From Bacteroides acidifaciens (lineage in GTDB: Bacteria > Bacteroidota > Bacteroidia > Bacteroidales > Bacteroidaceae), in NCBI RefSeq assembly GCF_903181435.1, contig NZ_CAEUHO010000001.1:806001-870000 (forward strand): 64,000 nucleotides of DNA. The letters are read 5' to 3'. Shown one piece after another: positions 34,315 to 43,309 of this stretch. Each line of letters starts with the position of its first letter. Position 1 is the stretch's first letter. The notes under the pieces were generated by a model. That model saw nothing but the letters and a program-made list of their open reading frames with translations. It did not search any database and was not told where the DNA came from. The position numbers and the translations under genes are program-made.

Positions 34315-36861
34315 ATGAGAAAACTAACTACCTTTTTGTTGCTCCTGGCAATGTTGATTCCAACAGCCGGAGCACAGTCTACGGACCTCTTTAAGAAGAA
34401 GAAAAAAAAGAAAAGTGCTACCGAAATGGCTGCAGACAAAGCTAAGGCCGACTCCATAGCCAAAGCCAAGAAATCCCCTTTCCAGCCTTACGCAAGTGTA
34501 ATCACTAAAAAAGCCAAGACAATGAACGGCTTCTTCAAGGTGCACTGCATAGAAGGAAAATACTTCTTCGAGATACCCGATTCCTTGTTCGGACGCGACA
34601 TATTGATTGTGAACCGTATTGTGAAAGCCCCGGTAGACAAGCAGAAACGCAAAGCCGGTTACCCCGGCGACCATATCAGTGACGAAGTAATCCGCTTCGA
34701 ATTGGGACGTGACAACAAACTGTTTATCCGCCAAATCTCCTATCTGGAACATTCTACCGATACACTGGGAATGTATCAGGCAGTGCTGAACTCCAACGTC
34801 CAGCCTATCGTCGCCACCTTCCCCTTGAAAACAATGCGCAAAGACAGTCTGACGAAAAATTACGTAATCGAAATGACCGACTTTATCCGCAAGGACGGCG
34901 ACATGTTCTCTTTCTCCAACTTTGCGAAAGACAATATCGGCGCAACCTCAATGATACCGGACGCCAGCTATATCGACACACTGAAAGCCTTCCCGCAAAA
35001 TATCGAAATCCGCACCGTGCGTACTTTCCAGCGCAGGCCGCCGATGGGCAGCGCCTTCGAGAAAATGATGGCCCAATATACCAATTCCACCGGCCCGATG
35101 ACCTACGAACTGAACAGCTCCATGTTGCTTCTTCCTAAAGAACCGATGAAGCCGAGACTCTACGACAGTCGCGTAGGCTATTTTGCTGTCGGTTACAAAG
35201 ACTTTGACGGCAACCCGCACGGAGTGAAATACAAAGCGAACATCACCCGCTGGCGTCTCGAACCGAAAGACGAGGATAAGGAGAAATACCTCAGGGGCGA
35301 ACTTGTAGAACCGAAGAAACCAATCGTTATCTACATCGACCCCGCCACTCCTAAAAAATGGGTTCCTTACCTGATTCAAGGAGTCAACGACTGGCAGAAA
35401 GCCTTTGAGAAAGCCGGCTTCAAGAACGCCATCATCGGCAAAGAAGCCCCCACAGACGACCCGACATGGAGTCTGGAAGACGCCCGTCATTCGGCTATCG
35501 TCTATAAGCCGTCCGATATTCCCAATGCAAGCGGCCCTCATGTACACGACCCCCGCAGCGGTGAAATCCTCGAAACACATATCAACTGGTATCATAACGT
35601 AATGCTCCTGCTCTACAACTGGTATATCGTGCAAGCCGGCGCCATCGACCCGGGAGCACGCAAACCTCAGTTTGACGATGAACTGATGGGCGAACTGATT
35701 CGTTTTGTATCTTCCCACGAGGTAGGTCACACGCTGGGCTTGCGTCATAACTTCGGCTCTTCCGCCACCGTTCCGGTAGAAAAACTGAGAGACAAAGCAT
35801 GGGTGGAAGCCAACGGCCACACCCCATCCATTATGGATTATGCACGTTTCAATTACATCGCCCAGCCGGAAGACAGCATCTCACGTGCTGGAATCTTCCC
35901 CCGCATCGGTATCTACGACGACTGGTCTATCGAATGGGGTTACCGCTGGATGCCCGAATTTGAGACGGCAGAAGCTGAAATCCCCCACATGAACAAGTGG
36001 ATTATCAGCAAACTAAAGGAAGACAAGCGCTACACTTTCGGCACGGAAAGCGACCGCGACGACCCTCGTAACCAGAACGAAGACTTGGGCGACGACGCAG
36101 TGCTGGCAGGCACATACGGCATCAAGAATCTGAAACGTATCATGCCCGAAATCATCAACTGGACGTACGAACCGAACGAAGGCTACCAAAAGGCAAGCAC
36201 CTTATACAGCAACGTAGCCGGACAGTTTTCCCTGTATATGGGACATGTGGCAACCAATGTCGCCGGTATTTACAGTACCCCGATTTCGGTAGAACAAACC
36301 GACGTGAAAGCAGTGGAATTTGTGCCGAAGGGTATACAGAAGAAAGCTGTGACATTCTTAAACAAAGAATTATTCACCACGCCTACTTGGTTGATGGACG
36401 ACAAACTGACAGAAAAGGCCGGAGTCAATACCTTCAATTATATTTTCCGCGTGCAGAGTAATATCTTGAAACGTTTGCTTAGCAGCCGCACGCTGGACAA
36501 GATGACGACCAACGAATTGATGAACGGCAACAAAGCCTATACTTCCAATGAAATGTTCCAAGACCTGAAGAAAGGCATTTGGAGCGACCTCAGAGGTGGC
36601 AAGAAGCCCGACCTCAATCAGCGTGCTTTGCAGAAAGTCTATGTGAACGCACTGATTGCTATGCTCGACAAACCGAAAAATAATTCTAATCCGATGAGTT
36701 ATTCCTCGGATTCCCCTTCGGAAGCGCCTGCCATTGCCCGTGGACAACTGGCTAGTCTTAGAAGTGAACTGAACAGTGCGGCAAGTGCTTCAAGTGGCAT
36801 ATACAAGAGCCACTATCAGAACTTGAAAGCATTGATTGATACTGCTTTTGATACTAAATAA
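34315..36861 (+). CDS. large secreted zinc metalloprotease (DUF5117/DUF5118 type)
   Basis: An 848-residue exported protein. A signal peptide (ending PTAGAQ) is followed by a Lys-rich stretch (residues about 26-40), a beta-rich N-terminal half (DUF5118/DUF5117) and a metzincin-type active site HEVGHTLGLRHNF at about residue 468, which holds three zinc-binding histidines and the catalytic glutamate. A conserved Met-turn candidate (SIMDYARFNY) follows. Substrate unknown. It has its own consensus promoter and ends at a shared bidirectional terminator. Confidence 0.87.
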   Translation: MRKLTTFLLLLAMLIPTAGAQSTDLFKKKKKKKSATEMAADKAKADSIAKAKKSPFQPYASVITKKAKTMNGFFKVHCIEGKYFFEIPDSLFGRDILIVNRIVKAPVDKQKRKAGYPGDHISDEVIRFELGRDNKLFIRQISYLEHSTDTLGMYQAVLNSNVQPIVATFPLKTMRKDSLTKNYVIEMTDFIRKDGDMFSFSNFAKDNIGATSMIPDASYIDTLKAFPQNIEIRTVRTFQRRPPMGSAFEKMMAQYTNSTGPMTYELNSSMLLLPKEPMKPRLYDSRVGYFAVGYKDFDGNPHGVKYKANITRWRLEPKDEDKEKYLRGELVEPKKPIVIYIDPATPKKWVPYLIQGVNDWQKAFEKAGFKNAIIGKEAPTDDPTWSLEDARHSAIVYKPSDIPNASGPHVHDPRSGEILETHINWYHNVMLLLYNWYIVQAGAIDPGARKPQFDDELMGELIRFVSSHEVGHTLGLRHNFGSSATVPVEKLRDKAWVEANGHTPSIMDYARFNYIAQPEDSISRAGIFPRIGIYDDWSIEWGYRWMPEFETAEAEIPHMNKWIISKLKEDKRYTFGTESDRDDPRNQNEDLGDDAVLAGTYGIKNLKRIMPEIINWTYEPNEGYQKASTLYSNVAGQFSLYMGHVATNVAGIYSTPISVEQTDVKAVEFVPKGIQKKAVTFLNKELFTTPTWLMDDKLTEKAGVNTFNYIFRVQSNILKRLLSSRTLDKMTTNELMNGNKAYTSNEMFQDLKKGIWSDLRGGKKPDLNQRALQKVYVNALIAMLDKPKNNSNPMSYSSDSPSEAPAIARGQLASLRSELNSAASASSGIYKSHYQNLKALIDTAFDTK

Positions 36862-36981
36862 AAGGATGATATAAACAAAGCAAGAGAGTGTCATTTACGC
36901 TTTGCAGGTAGGTCCATAACTCTTTCATTTTCTTGCAAGAACAAGAGTAAAAAATGAAATTTCCGGTGATTGTACGATACA

Positions 36982-37013
36982 AAAAGGCGACTCGTTGCAA
37001 CGAGCCGCCTTTT
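36982..37013. terminator. bidirectional terminator between the metalloprotease and RNase G genes
   Basis: A near-perfect stem: AAAAGGCG at 36982-36989 pairs with CGCCTTTT at 36106+900 (37006-37013), with inner arms CTCGTTG/CAACGAG and one mismatch. A-rich and T-rich ends flank it on both strands. It ends the plus-strand metalloprotease and the minus-strand RNase G transcripts. Confidence 0.85.
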
Positions 37014-37017
37014 CTGT

Positions 37018-38592
37018 TTATTTGATTTCGAATTCTTCCTTCATATCGATTTCCTCTCCATGTATATCGTAGAATACATATTGTAGGAATGCGAGTTTCT
37101 GACTTGGAATAACCTTGATACCGAATCCGTATTTCATCTGCCACTTCCGTTTCAGGGAAACGAGTCCCTGGTTGATGTAAGCGGCTACATACGGATGGAC
37201 GTGTAACGAGAATTTCTTAACCTTCAGTTTATTGACCAGATAATCAATTTTACTATCCAAAGTGTCCGTAAAGAGAATGGACGACTTGATAGAGCCTTTG
37301 CCGAAGCAGGTAGGGCAGGTTTCGGTCGTGTTGACGTCCATTGCCGGACGCACACGTTGGCGTGTAATCTGCATCAGCCCGAATTTGCTGAGCGGCAGAA
37401 TATTATGCCGTGCCCTGTCTTTCTGCATGTTGGCACACATTCGTTCATAAAGCTTTTGGCGGTTTTCGGCTTCATTCATGTCGATGAAGTCCACGACGAT
37501 GATACCACCCATATCCCTTAATCGCAGTTGGCGCGCCAGTTCATCGGCGGCTCCCAGATTTACTTCGAGTGCGTTACCTTCCTGTCCGTTGGCATTCTTG
37601 GTGCGGTTTCCGCTGTTCACGTCTACTACGTGAAGCGCCTCAGTGTGCTCAATAATCAGATAGGCACCACTCTTGTAAGAGATGGTTTTACCAAACGAGG
37701 ATTTAATCTGCTTGGTGATACCGAAATTGTCGTAGATGGGAAGCTGGCCTTTGTACAGTTTCACGATATTAGCCCGGTCGGGCGCAATCAGTGATACGTA
37801 GTCTTTGATTTCATTGTACACAGCCTCGTCGTTGACGTAAATATTCTCAAAAGATGGGTTGAAGAGGTCGCGCAACAAACCTACGGCACGACTGGTTTCT
37901 TCATAAATCAACGTCGGATACTTGGTGGCTTTCTGTACTTTTGCCATCGCATCTTCCCAATGCTTAATCAGGACTTTAAGCTCTCCGTCGAGTTCGGCTA
38001 CGCGTTTGCCTTCGGCTACCGTGCGGACGATGACACCGAAGTTTTTCGGCTTGATGCTCATCAGCAGTTGTTTCAGGCGGGCACGTTCTTCGCTCGATTT
38101 AATTTTTTGCGATACAGAAACCTTGTCGTTGAAAGGGATGAGTACGAGATAGCGTCCGGCAAACGAAATTTCGGACGTCAGTCGCGGTCCTTTCGTAGAG
38201 ATAGGTTCCTTTACAATTTGCACCACTACTTCTTGTCCCACCTTGAGTGTGTTGGATACAGTTCCATCCTTGTCGAGGTCGGGAAGCAGGGTTGCCTTGC
38301 TGATGGAGGTCAGCTTCTTTTTGTCGCTTAAAGTCTGCTTTACAAACTTTTCGAGTGAGTTAAATTGAGGACCCAGGTCAAGATAATGAAGGAAAGCGTC
38401 TTTCTCGTAACCGACGTCTACAAAGCATGCATTCAGTCCGGGCATCAATTTCTTGATACGGCCCAAATACATATTGCCCACAGAAAAGGAAATGTTTCTT
38501 CCTTCGCTTTGAAGTTCCACCAGGCTCTTGTCTTCGAGAAGGGCGATGGACACCTCTTTGGGCTGTACGTCAACTACTAGTTCACTTGTCAC
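37018..38592 (-). CDS. rng: ribonuclease E/G family endoribonuclease (RNase G)
   Basis: A 524-residue RNase G. The N-terminal S1 RNA-binding domain (about residues 35-130, GNMYLGRIKKLMPGLNACFVD) is followed by the DNase-I-like catalytic domain with metal-binding aspartates in HVVDVNSGNR and VVDFIDM. The zinc-link CPTCFGKG lies at about residue 433. The C-terminal degradosome scaffold of RNase E is absent, as in RNase G. It processes rRNA and turns over mRNA. It lies downstream of the HU and 30-residue-protein unit, from which a hairpin separates it. Confidence 0.92.
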   Translation of the reverse strand: MTSELVVDVQPKEVSIALLEDKSLVELQSEGRNISFSVGNMYLGRIKKLMPGLNACFVDVGYEKDAFLHYLDLGPQFNSLEKFVKQTLSDKKKLTSISKATLLPDLDKDGTVSNTLKVGQEVVVQIVKEPISTKGPRLTSEISFAGRYLVLIPFNDKVSVSQKIKSSEERARLKQLLMSIKPKNFGVIVRTVAEGKRVAELDGELKVLIKHWEDAMAKVQKATKYPTLIYEETSRAVGLLRDLFNPSFENIYVNDEAVYNEIKDYVSLIAPDRANIVKLYKGQLPIYDNFGITKQIKSSFGKTISYKSGAYLIIEHTEALHVVDVNSGNRTKNANGQEGNALEVNLGAADELARQLRLRDMGGIIVVDFIDMNEAENRQKLYERMCANMQKDRARHNILPLSKFGLMQITRQRVRPAMDVNTTETCPTCFGKGSIKSSILFTDTLDSKIDYLVNKLKVKKFSLHVHPYVAAYINQGLVSLKRKWQMKYGFGIKVIPSQKLAFLQYVFYDIHGEEIDMKEEFEIK

Positions 38593-38678
38593 TGTTTTGT
38601 TTCCTTATTATTGATTGAATCTCATTTATATGAACAACTTTTTTGACAAATTGTTCATTTTGGGTTAGCTACTTAAAC

Positions 38679-38723
38679 AAAGAACAAACTTGAAAGACAT
38701 AGGGCTTCGCAAGTTTGTTCTTT
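38679..38723 (-). terminator. terminator after the HU-small protein unit
   Basis: Perfect 14-bp arms AAAGAACAAACTTG (38679-38692) and CAAGTTTGTTCTTT (38710-38723) with a 17-base loop, 27 bp after the stop of the 30-residue protein gene on the minus strand. Confidence 0.75.
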
Positions 38724-38749
38724 ATTTCTGTGTGATCCAGACTTAAAAA

Positions 38750-38842
38750 TTATTTTTTGCTTTTATGTCTGTTCTTTCTTAGTCTTTTTTTACGCTTGTG
38801 CGTAGACATTTTATGTCTTTTTTTCTTTTTTCCGCTTGGCAT
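38750..38842 (-). CDS. 30-residue basic protein, AURKAIP1/COX24-like (mS38-like)
   Basis: The minus strand from 38842 encodes M-P-S-G-K-K-K-K-R-H-K..., 30 residues of which two thirds are Lys, Arg or His, then TAA. The start lies 34 bp after the HU stop and a terminator follows. Short proteins of this composition are conserved in Bacteroidetes genomes beside HU and are annotated as AURKAIP1/COX24-domain proteins, related to a mitochondrial ribosomal protein. A ribosome-bound role is likely by family, not shown here. The sequence is too short for routine gene calling. Confidence 0.75.
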   Translation of the reverse strand: MPSGKKKKRHKMSTHKRKKRLRKNRHKSKK

Positions 38843-38876
38843 AGCTTTACATTTTATGGGTTAATACTCTTGTTTA

Positions 38877-39152
38877 TTATTTCTTTACTGAAATTGTAAA
38901 TGTCTTAGCCGGTTTGAAAGCCGGAATGTTGTGCTCAGGGATGATAATAGTAGTGTTCTTAGAAATATTACGAGCGGTTTTCTGTGCTCTTTTCTTCACT
39001 ACGAAACTACCAAATCCGCGTAAGTACACGTTCTCATCGTTAGACAATGAATCTTTAACAGCGTCCATGAATGCTTCAACTGTTGTAAGAACTGTCTGCT
39101 TGTCAATTCCAGTTTTCTTTGTAATCTCGTTTACAATATCTGCTTTAGTCAT
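38877..39152 (-). CDS. HU-family nucleoid DNA-binding protein
   Basis: A 91-residue histone-like protein. It starts MTKADIVNEITKKTGI, carries the beta-arm region with RGFGSFVVKKR and the arm tip IIPEHNIPAFKPAKTF, where the Pro intercalates in DNA. It bends and compacts DNA as a dimer. The 30-residue basic protein gene follows by 34 bp. On the minus strand a -7 box TATATTTG is present upstream (39204-39211), about 50 bp before the start. Confidence 0.93.
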   Translation of the reverse strand: MTKADIVNEITKKTGIDKQTVLTTVEAFMDAVKDSLSNDENVYLRGFGSFVVKKRAQKTARNISKNTTIIIPEHNIPAFKPAKTFTISVKK

Positions 39153-39203
39153 TTTTCCTTAAAAAAAATATTATTACTATGTTGTTGCTAATTTTTTGGA
39201 CTG

Positions 39204-39211
39204 CAAATATA
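39204..39211 (-). promoter_or_regulatory. -7 promoter box of the HU gene
   Basis: Minus-strand TATATTTG fits TAnnTTTG; no good -33 box is visible at 19-21 bp. Confidence 0.4.
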
Positions 39212-39363
39212 TAGCTTTTTAAGCTCCTAAAAAAATATATTATGCACATTTTTCTAAAAAAATGGTGGCGTTGAATTTTCTTAGAGCCAAAAGAGTTACT
39301 TTTGTATGGCTTTTGAATAGCATATACAAGATAAATGTTAGATGATACGTTAAGGATGGTCTT

Positions 39364-40413
39364 ATGAATGAGTTTACTGAAACGATTATAAAGTGGTATG
39401 AGGAGAATAAACGTGAATTGCCCTGGCGGGAATCTTCTGATCCGTATCTGATATGGATTTCGGAAATTATCCTTCAGCAGACACGTGTGGTGCAGGGATA
39501 TGATTATTTTCTTCGTTTTGTCAAGCGTTTTCCTGATGTACGGACATTAGCGGACGCAGAAGAGGATGAGGTGATGAAATACTGGCAGGGATTGGGGTAT
39601 TATTCACGTGCCCGGAATCTTCATGCTGCTGCAAAAAGTATGAATGGGGTTTTCCCGAAAACGTATCCGGAAGTGCTGGCTTTGAAAGGAGTGGGGGAGT
39701 ACACGGCTGCGGCCGTCTGTTCGTTTGCTTATGGCATGCCTTATGCGGTAGTGGATGGGAATGTATATCGTGTGCTTTCACGTTATTTCGGTATTGACAC
39801 GCCGATTGATTCGACAGAGGGGAAGAAACTCTTTGCAGCTTTGGCGGACGAGATGTTGGACAGGAAGCGGCCGGCTCTTTATAATCAGGGGATTATGGAT
39901 TTCGGAGCGATTCAGTGTACTCCGCAGTCGCCTAATTGCTTGTTTTGTCCGTTGTCAGACAGTTGTTCGGCTCTTTCGAGAGGGCTGGTCGGCAAACTGC
40001 CGGTGAAGCAGCATAAGACGAAAACGACGAACCGTTATTTTAATTATATTTATGTACGTGCGGGCGCGCATACCTTTATTAATAAACGGGCGGCGGATGA
40101 TATTTGGAAGAATCTGTTTGAGTTGCCTTTGGTAGAAACTCCGACGGCTTTGTCGGAAGAAGAGTTTTTGGCTTTACCTGAGTTCCGGGCACTCTTTGCG
40201 GCGGAAGAACAGCCGGTGATTCGTTCGGTTTGCAGAGAGGTGAAGCATGTGTTGTCTCACCGGGTGATTTATGCTAACTTCTATGAAGTGGTATTACCCG
40301 AAGATACGGCTTCTTTCAGTAAGTTTCAGAAAATAAAGGCGGAAGATTTGGAGCAATATGCTGTTTCCAGATTAGTGCACGCTTTTATAGAGAAGCATAT
40401 CGAATCAAAATAA
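39364..40413 (+). CDS. mutY: A/G-specific adenine glycosylase
   Basis: A 349-residue DNA repair enzyme that removes adenine opposite 8-oxoguanine. The helix-hairpin-helix is LKGVGEYTAAAVCSFAYG with the catalytic Asp shortly after (VVDGNVYRVLSRYF). The 4Fe-4S cluster ligands fit C-x6-C-x2-C-x5-C (CTPQSPNCLFCPLSDSC). The C-terminal third is the Nudix-like domain that reads 8-oxoguanine. It is followed at 86 bp by ssb, a frequent neighbour in Bacteroides. Confidence 0.94.
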   Translation: MNEFTETIIKWYEENKRELPWRESSDPYLIWISEIILQQTRVVQGYDYFLRFVKRFPDVRTLADAEEDEVMKYWQGLGYYSRARNLHAAAKSMNGVFPKTYPEVLALKGVGEYTAAAVCSFAYGMPYAVVDGNVYRVLSRYFGIDTPIDSTEGKKLFAALADEMLDRKRPALYNQGIMDFGAIQCTPQSPNCLFCPLSDSCSALSRGLVGKLPVKQHKTKTTNRYFNYIYVRAGAHTFINKRAADDIWKNLFELPLVETPTALSEEEFLALPEFRALFAAEEQPVIRSVCREVKHVLSHRVIYANFYEVVLPEDTASFSKFQKIKAEDLEQYAVSRLVHAFIEKHIESK

Positions 40414-40499
40414 AAGTTACAACAATTCTTGCATCCTATTGTAATTCTGTTTAATTTTGGCAGCGCATTTGAAACTAAGAATAATAACTTGATACATAT

Positions 40500-40982
40500 A
40501 TGTCAGTAAATAAAGTGATATTGATTGGGAACGTGGGGCAAGATCCGCGGGTGAAATATTTCGATACAGGCTCGGCTGTGGCAACTTTCCCATTAGCTAC
40601 GACAGACCGTGGCTATACGTTGCAAAATGGAACCCAAATTCCTGAAAGAACGGAGTGGCATAATATCGTTGCATCCAACCGTCTGGCTGAGATTGTGGAT
40701 AAATATGTGCACAAAGGTGACAAATTGTACCTGGAAGGAAAGATCAGAACACGTTCTTACAGTGACCAGTCGGGAGCTATGCGCTATATCACCGAGATTT
40801 ATGTAGATAATATGGAAATGCTGTCTCCGAAAGGAATGAATCCGGGGACTTCTGTTTCTGCGCAACAATCCGGCATCGGTCAGCCACAACAGCCGCAACA
40901 ATCCCAACAAATGCAACAGCCGCAACAAACGCAGCAGTCGCAACCTGTACAAGATAATCCGGCAGACGACTTGCCGTTCTAA
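40500..40982 (+). CDS. ssb: single-stranded DNA-binding protein
   Basis: A 160-residue SSB with an OB fold (residues 1-110, starting MSVNKVILIGNVGQDP). A Gln/Pro-rich disordered linker (about 118-150) and the conserved acidic tip DDLPF complete it; the tip recruits repair and replication enzymes. The Gln-rich linker is encoded by near-repetitive CAACAG triplets and may vary in length between strains. A hairpin terminator follows at 40995. Confidence 0.95.
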   Translation: MSVNKVILIGNVGQDPRVKYFDTGSAVATFPLATTDRGYTLQNGTQIPERTEWHNIVASNRLAEIVDKYVHKGDKLYLEGKIRTRSYSDQSGAMRYITEIYVDNMEMLSPKGMNPGTSVSAQQSGIGQPQQPQQSQQMQQPQQTQQSQPVQDNPADDLPF

Positions 40983-40994
40983 ATAATGTGATGG

Positions 40995-41036
40995 TGTGCC
41001 AATAGGTTTTCGCGAGCAGATTGGCACATTATCTTT
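40995..41036 (+). terminator. terminator of ssb
   Basis: Arms TGTGCCAAT (40995-41003) and ATTGGCACA (41020-41028) are followed by TTATCTTTT. The same GTGCCAA/TTGGCAC words recur in the array at 63842-63931. Confidence 0.7.
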
Positions 41037-41059
41037 TGTTAAACTAAAATATATACTCT

Positions 41060-42412
41060 TTGGACTCAGATGGTTATTTAAGCCAATTGGCTGACATTTT
41101 CAACGGTATTACCGTAAACACTCCTTCTATCTCTGCTATTATCGCCATAGTACTGGCAGGTGTGCTCTTGCTTGCTTCCGGTTTTGCTTCGGCTTCTGAA
41201 ATCGCTTTTTTCTCGCTTTCTCCTTCAGACCGGAATGACATTGACGAACGCAATCATCCTTCCGATGATAAAATAAGTGCCCTTCTTGACGACACCGAAC
41301 GTCTCTTGGCAACGATATTGATTACTAACAATTTTGTGAACGTAACCATTATCATGCTCTGCAACTTCTTTTTTATGAATGTCTTTGTTTTTCATTCTCC
41401 GTTGGCGGAGTTCTTGATACTGACTGTAATACTTACTTTTCTGTTGCTCCTGTTCGGTGAAATTATGCCGAAGATTTATTCTGCGCAGAAGACGCTGGCT
41501 TTCTGCCGTTTTTCCGCACCGGGAATTTATTATCTGGAAAAAATATTTTATCCGGTAGCTACTGTCCTTGTACGTTCCACTACTTTTCTGAACAAGCATT
41601 TTGCCAAGAAAAGTCATAATATTTCTGTTGACGAACTGTCTCACGCATTGGAACTTACTGATAAGGCGGAGTTAACTGAAGAAAATAATATTCTGGAAGG
41701 AATTATCCGTTTTGGTGGGGAGACTGTGAAGGAAGTAATGACATCACGCCTGGATATGGTGGATTTGGATATCCGCACGCCTTTCAAGGAAGTGATGCAG
41801 TGTATCATTGAAAATGCTTATTCACGTATTCCTATCTTTGCTGGTTCGCGGGATAATATAAAGGGAATACTGTATATAAAGGATCTTTTGCCTCATGTGA
41901 GCAAAGGGGATAATTTCCGTTGGCAGTCATTGATTCGCCCGGCTTATTTTGTGCCGGAAACGAAAATGATTGATGATTTGCTTCGTGATTTCCAGGCGAA
42001 TAAGATTCATATTGCCATCGTTGTGGATGAATTCGGCGGAACTTCCGGACTGGTGACGATGGAGGATATTATCGAAGAAATAGTGGGGGAGATTCATGAT
42101 GAGTATGACGATGAAGAACGTACGTATGTCGTGTTGAATGACCATACTTGGATATTTGAAGCGAAAACGCAGTTGACGGATTTCTATAAGATTGCGAAAG
42201 TAGATGAGGATGAGTTTGAGAAAGTGGTGGGGGATGCCGATACCTTAGCAGGTATGTTGCTTGAGATTAAAGGTGAGTTCCCTGCATTGCACGAGAAAGT
42301 GACTTATCACAATTACGAGTTTGAGGTATTGGAGATGGATAGCCGCCGTATTGTGAAAGTCAAATTTACGATTCTGCCTAAGGATACGGAAGCATCGGAA
42401 GGGAAAGAATAA
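41060..42412 (+). CDS. gldE: GldE-like CNNM/CBS-domain membrane protein
   Basis: A 450-residue protein: four membrane segments of a DUF21/CNNM domain (about 20-190), two CBS domains (about 210-340) and a C-terminal CorC/HlyC domain. The family is related to magnesium/cobalt exporters; in Flavobacterium GldE takes part in gliding and assembly, while Bacteroides does not glide, so the role here is unclear. The start is TTG at 41060; the nearby ATG is out of frame. The 4'-phosphopantetheinyl transferase follows directly, a common pairing in Bacteroidales. Confidence 0.85.
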   Translation: MDSDGYLSQLADIFNGITVNTPSISAIIAIVLAGVLLLASGFASASEIAFFSLSPSDRNDIDERNHPSDDKISALLDDTERLLATILITNNFVNVTIIMLCNFFFMNVFVFHSPLAEFLILTVILTFLLLLFGEIMPKIYSAQKTLAFCRFSAPGIYYLEKIFYPVATVLVRSTTFLNKHFAKKSHNISVDELSHALELTDKAELTEENNILEGIIRFGGETVKEVMTSRLDMVDLDIRTPFKEVMQCIIENAYSRIPIFAGSRDNIKGILYIKDLLPHVSKGDNFRWQSLIRPAYFVPETKMIDDLLRDFQANKIHIAIVVDEFGGTSGLVTMEDIIEEIVGEIHDEYDDEERTYVVLNDHTWIFEAKTQLTDFYKIAKVDEDEFEKVVGDADTLAGMLLEIKGEFPALHEKVTYHNYEFEVLEMDSRRIVKVKFTILPKDTEASEGKE

Positions 42413-42484
42413 TCTTTGAAAATAGAATCAAGAAAACAGATTCGAGAAAGCATAATCACGAAAGCTAAATCAAGCAAATGTAAA

Positions 42485-43117
42485 ATGGCGTTATTTCTGC
42501 AACATAAGACGGATGATATACAGTGGGCTGTCTGGAAGATGGAAGAATCTCTGGATACATTATTGGCTCTTCTGCCTGAGGCGCGAAGAATCTCTTGCGA
42601 ACAGGAATTGAACCGCTTTGTCTCCGAACGGCGGAAATTGGAATGGACATCTGTCCGTGTCTTGCTGTATTCAATGCTTCGGGAAGACAAGAAGATTGCT
42701 TACTCTTCTGAAAACAAACCTTATCTGTCCGATGATTCTTTTTTTATCAGCATTTCTCATACCAAAGGATATGTAGCTGTGATTCTTAGCTCGCGGACTG
42801 CTGTCGGCATTGATATTGAGCAATATGGTCAACGTGTCCATCGGGTATCAGACCGCTATGTCCGTTCTGACGAACAGGCGGAAGCTTATCAGGGAGATAT
42901 AACTTGGAGCCTGTTATTGCATTGGTCTGCAAAGGAAGCGGTTTTTAAACGTATGGAAGATGCCGACGCTGATCTTCGTAAACTCCGTTTGACACATTTT
43001 GTTCCTCAGAAAGAGGGTACGTTTCAAGTTCAAGAGTTGGTGACGGGGTTGCAAAGGCTTTATACTATCGGTTATCGTATCCATTCGGACTTTGTGTTGA
43101 CGTGGACGCTGAATTGA
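42485..43117 (+). CDS. 4'-phosphopantetheinyl transferase (Sfp type)
   Basis: A 210-residue enzyme from the ATG at 42485; the frame is open from 42416, right behind gldE, but only with a TTG start. The magnesium-binding motif VGIDIEQYG and the second motif WSAKEAVFK are both present. It attaches phosphopantetheine to carrier proteins such as the acyl carrier protein. It is the last gene of the MutY-Ssb-GldE run and is followed at 46 bp by the left end of an IS4-derived element. Confidence 0.88.
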   Translation: MALFLQHKTDDIQWAVWKMEESLDTLLALLPEARRISCEQELNRFVSERRKLEWTSVRVLLYSMLREDKKIAYSSENKPYLSDDSFFISISHTKGYVAVILSSRTAVGIDIEQYGQRVHRVSDRYVRSDEQAEAYQGDITWSLLLHWSAKEAVFKRMEDADADLRKLRLTHFVPQKEGTFQVQELVTGLQRLYTIGYRIHSDFVLTWTLN

Positions 43118-43309
43118 ATATATCATAATTTGATTATAGAAAGAATTTGAATGTAATATAAATTATTGCTGTCCGATAAAACTTTTTGAAGCGTTGAAAA
43201 ATTAGGGCTGACACCTATTGAAGGTGTCAACCCTTTATGGTTATCATTTTAGCGAACAGCCGCGGCGGCAAGACACCGAAATAGATGAGAAGGCTTCAAA
43301 TCATCGACC

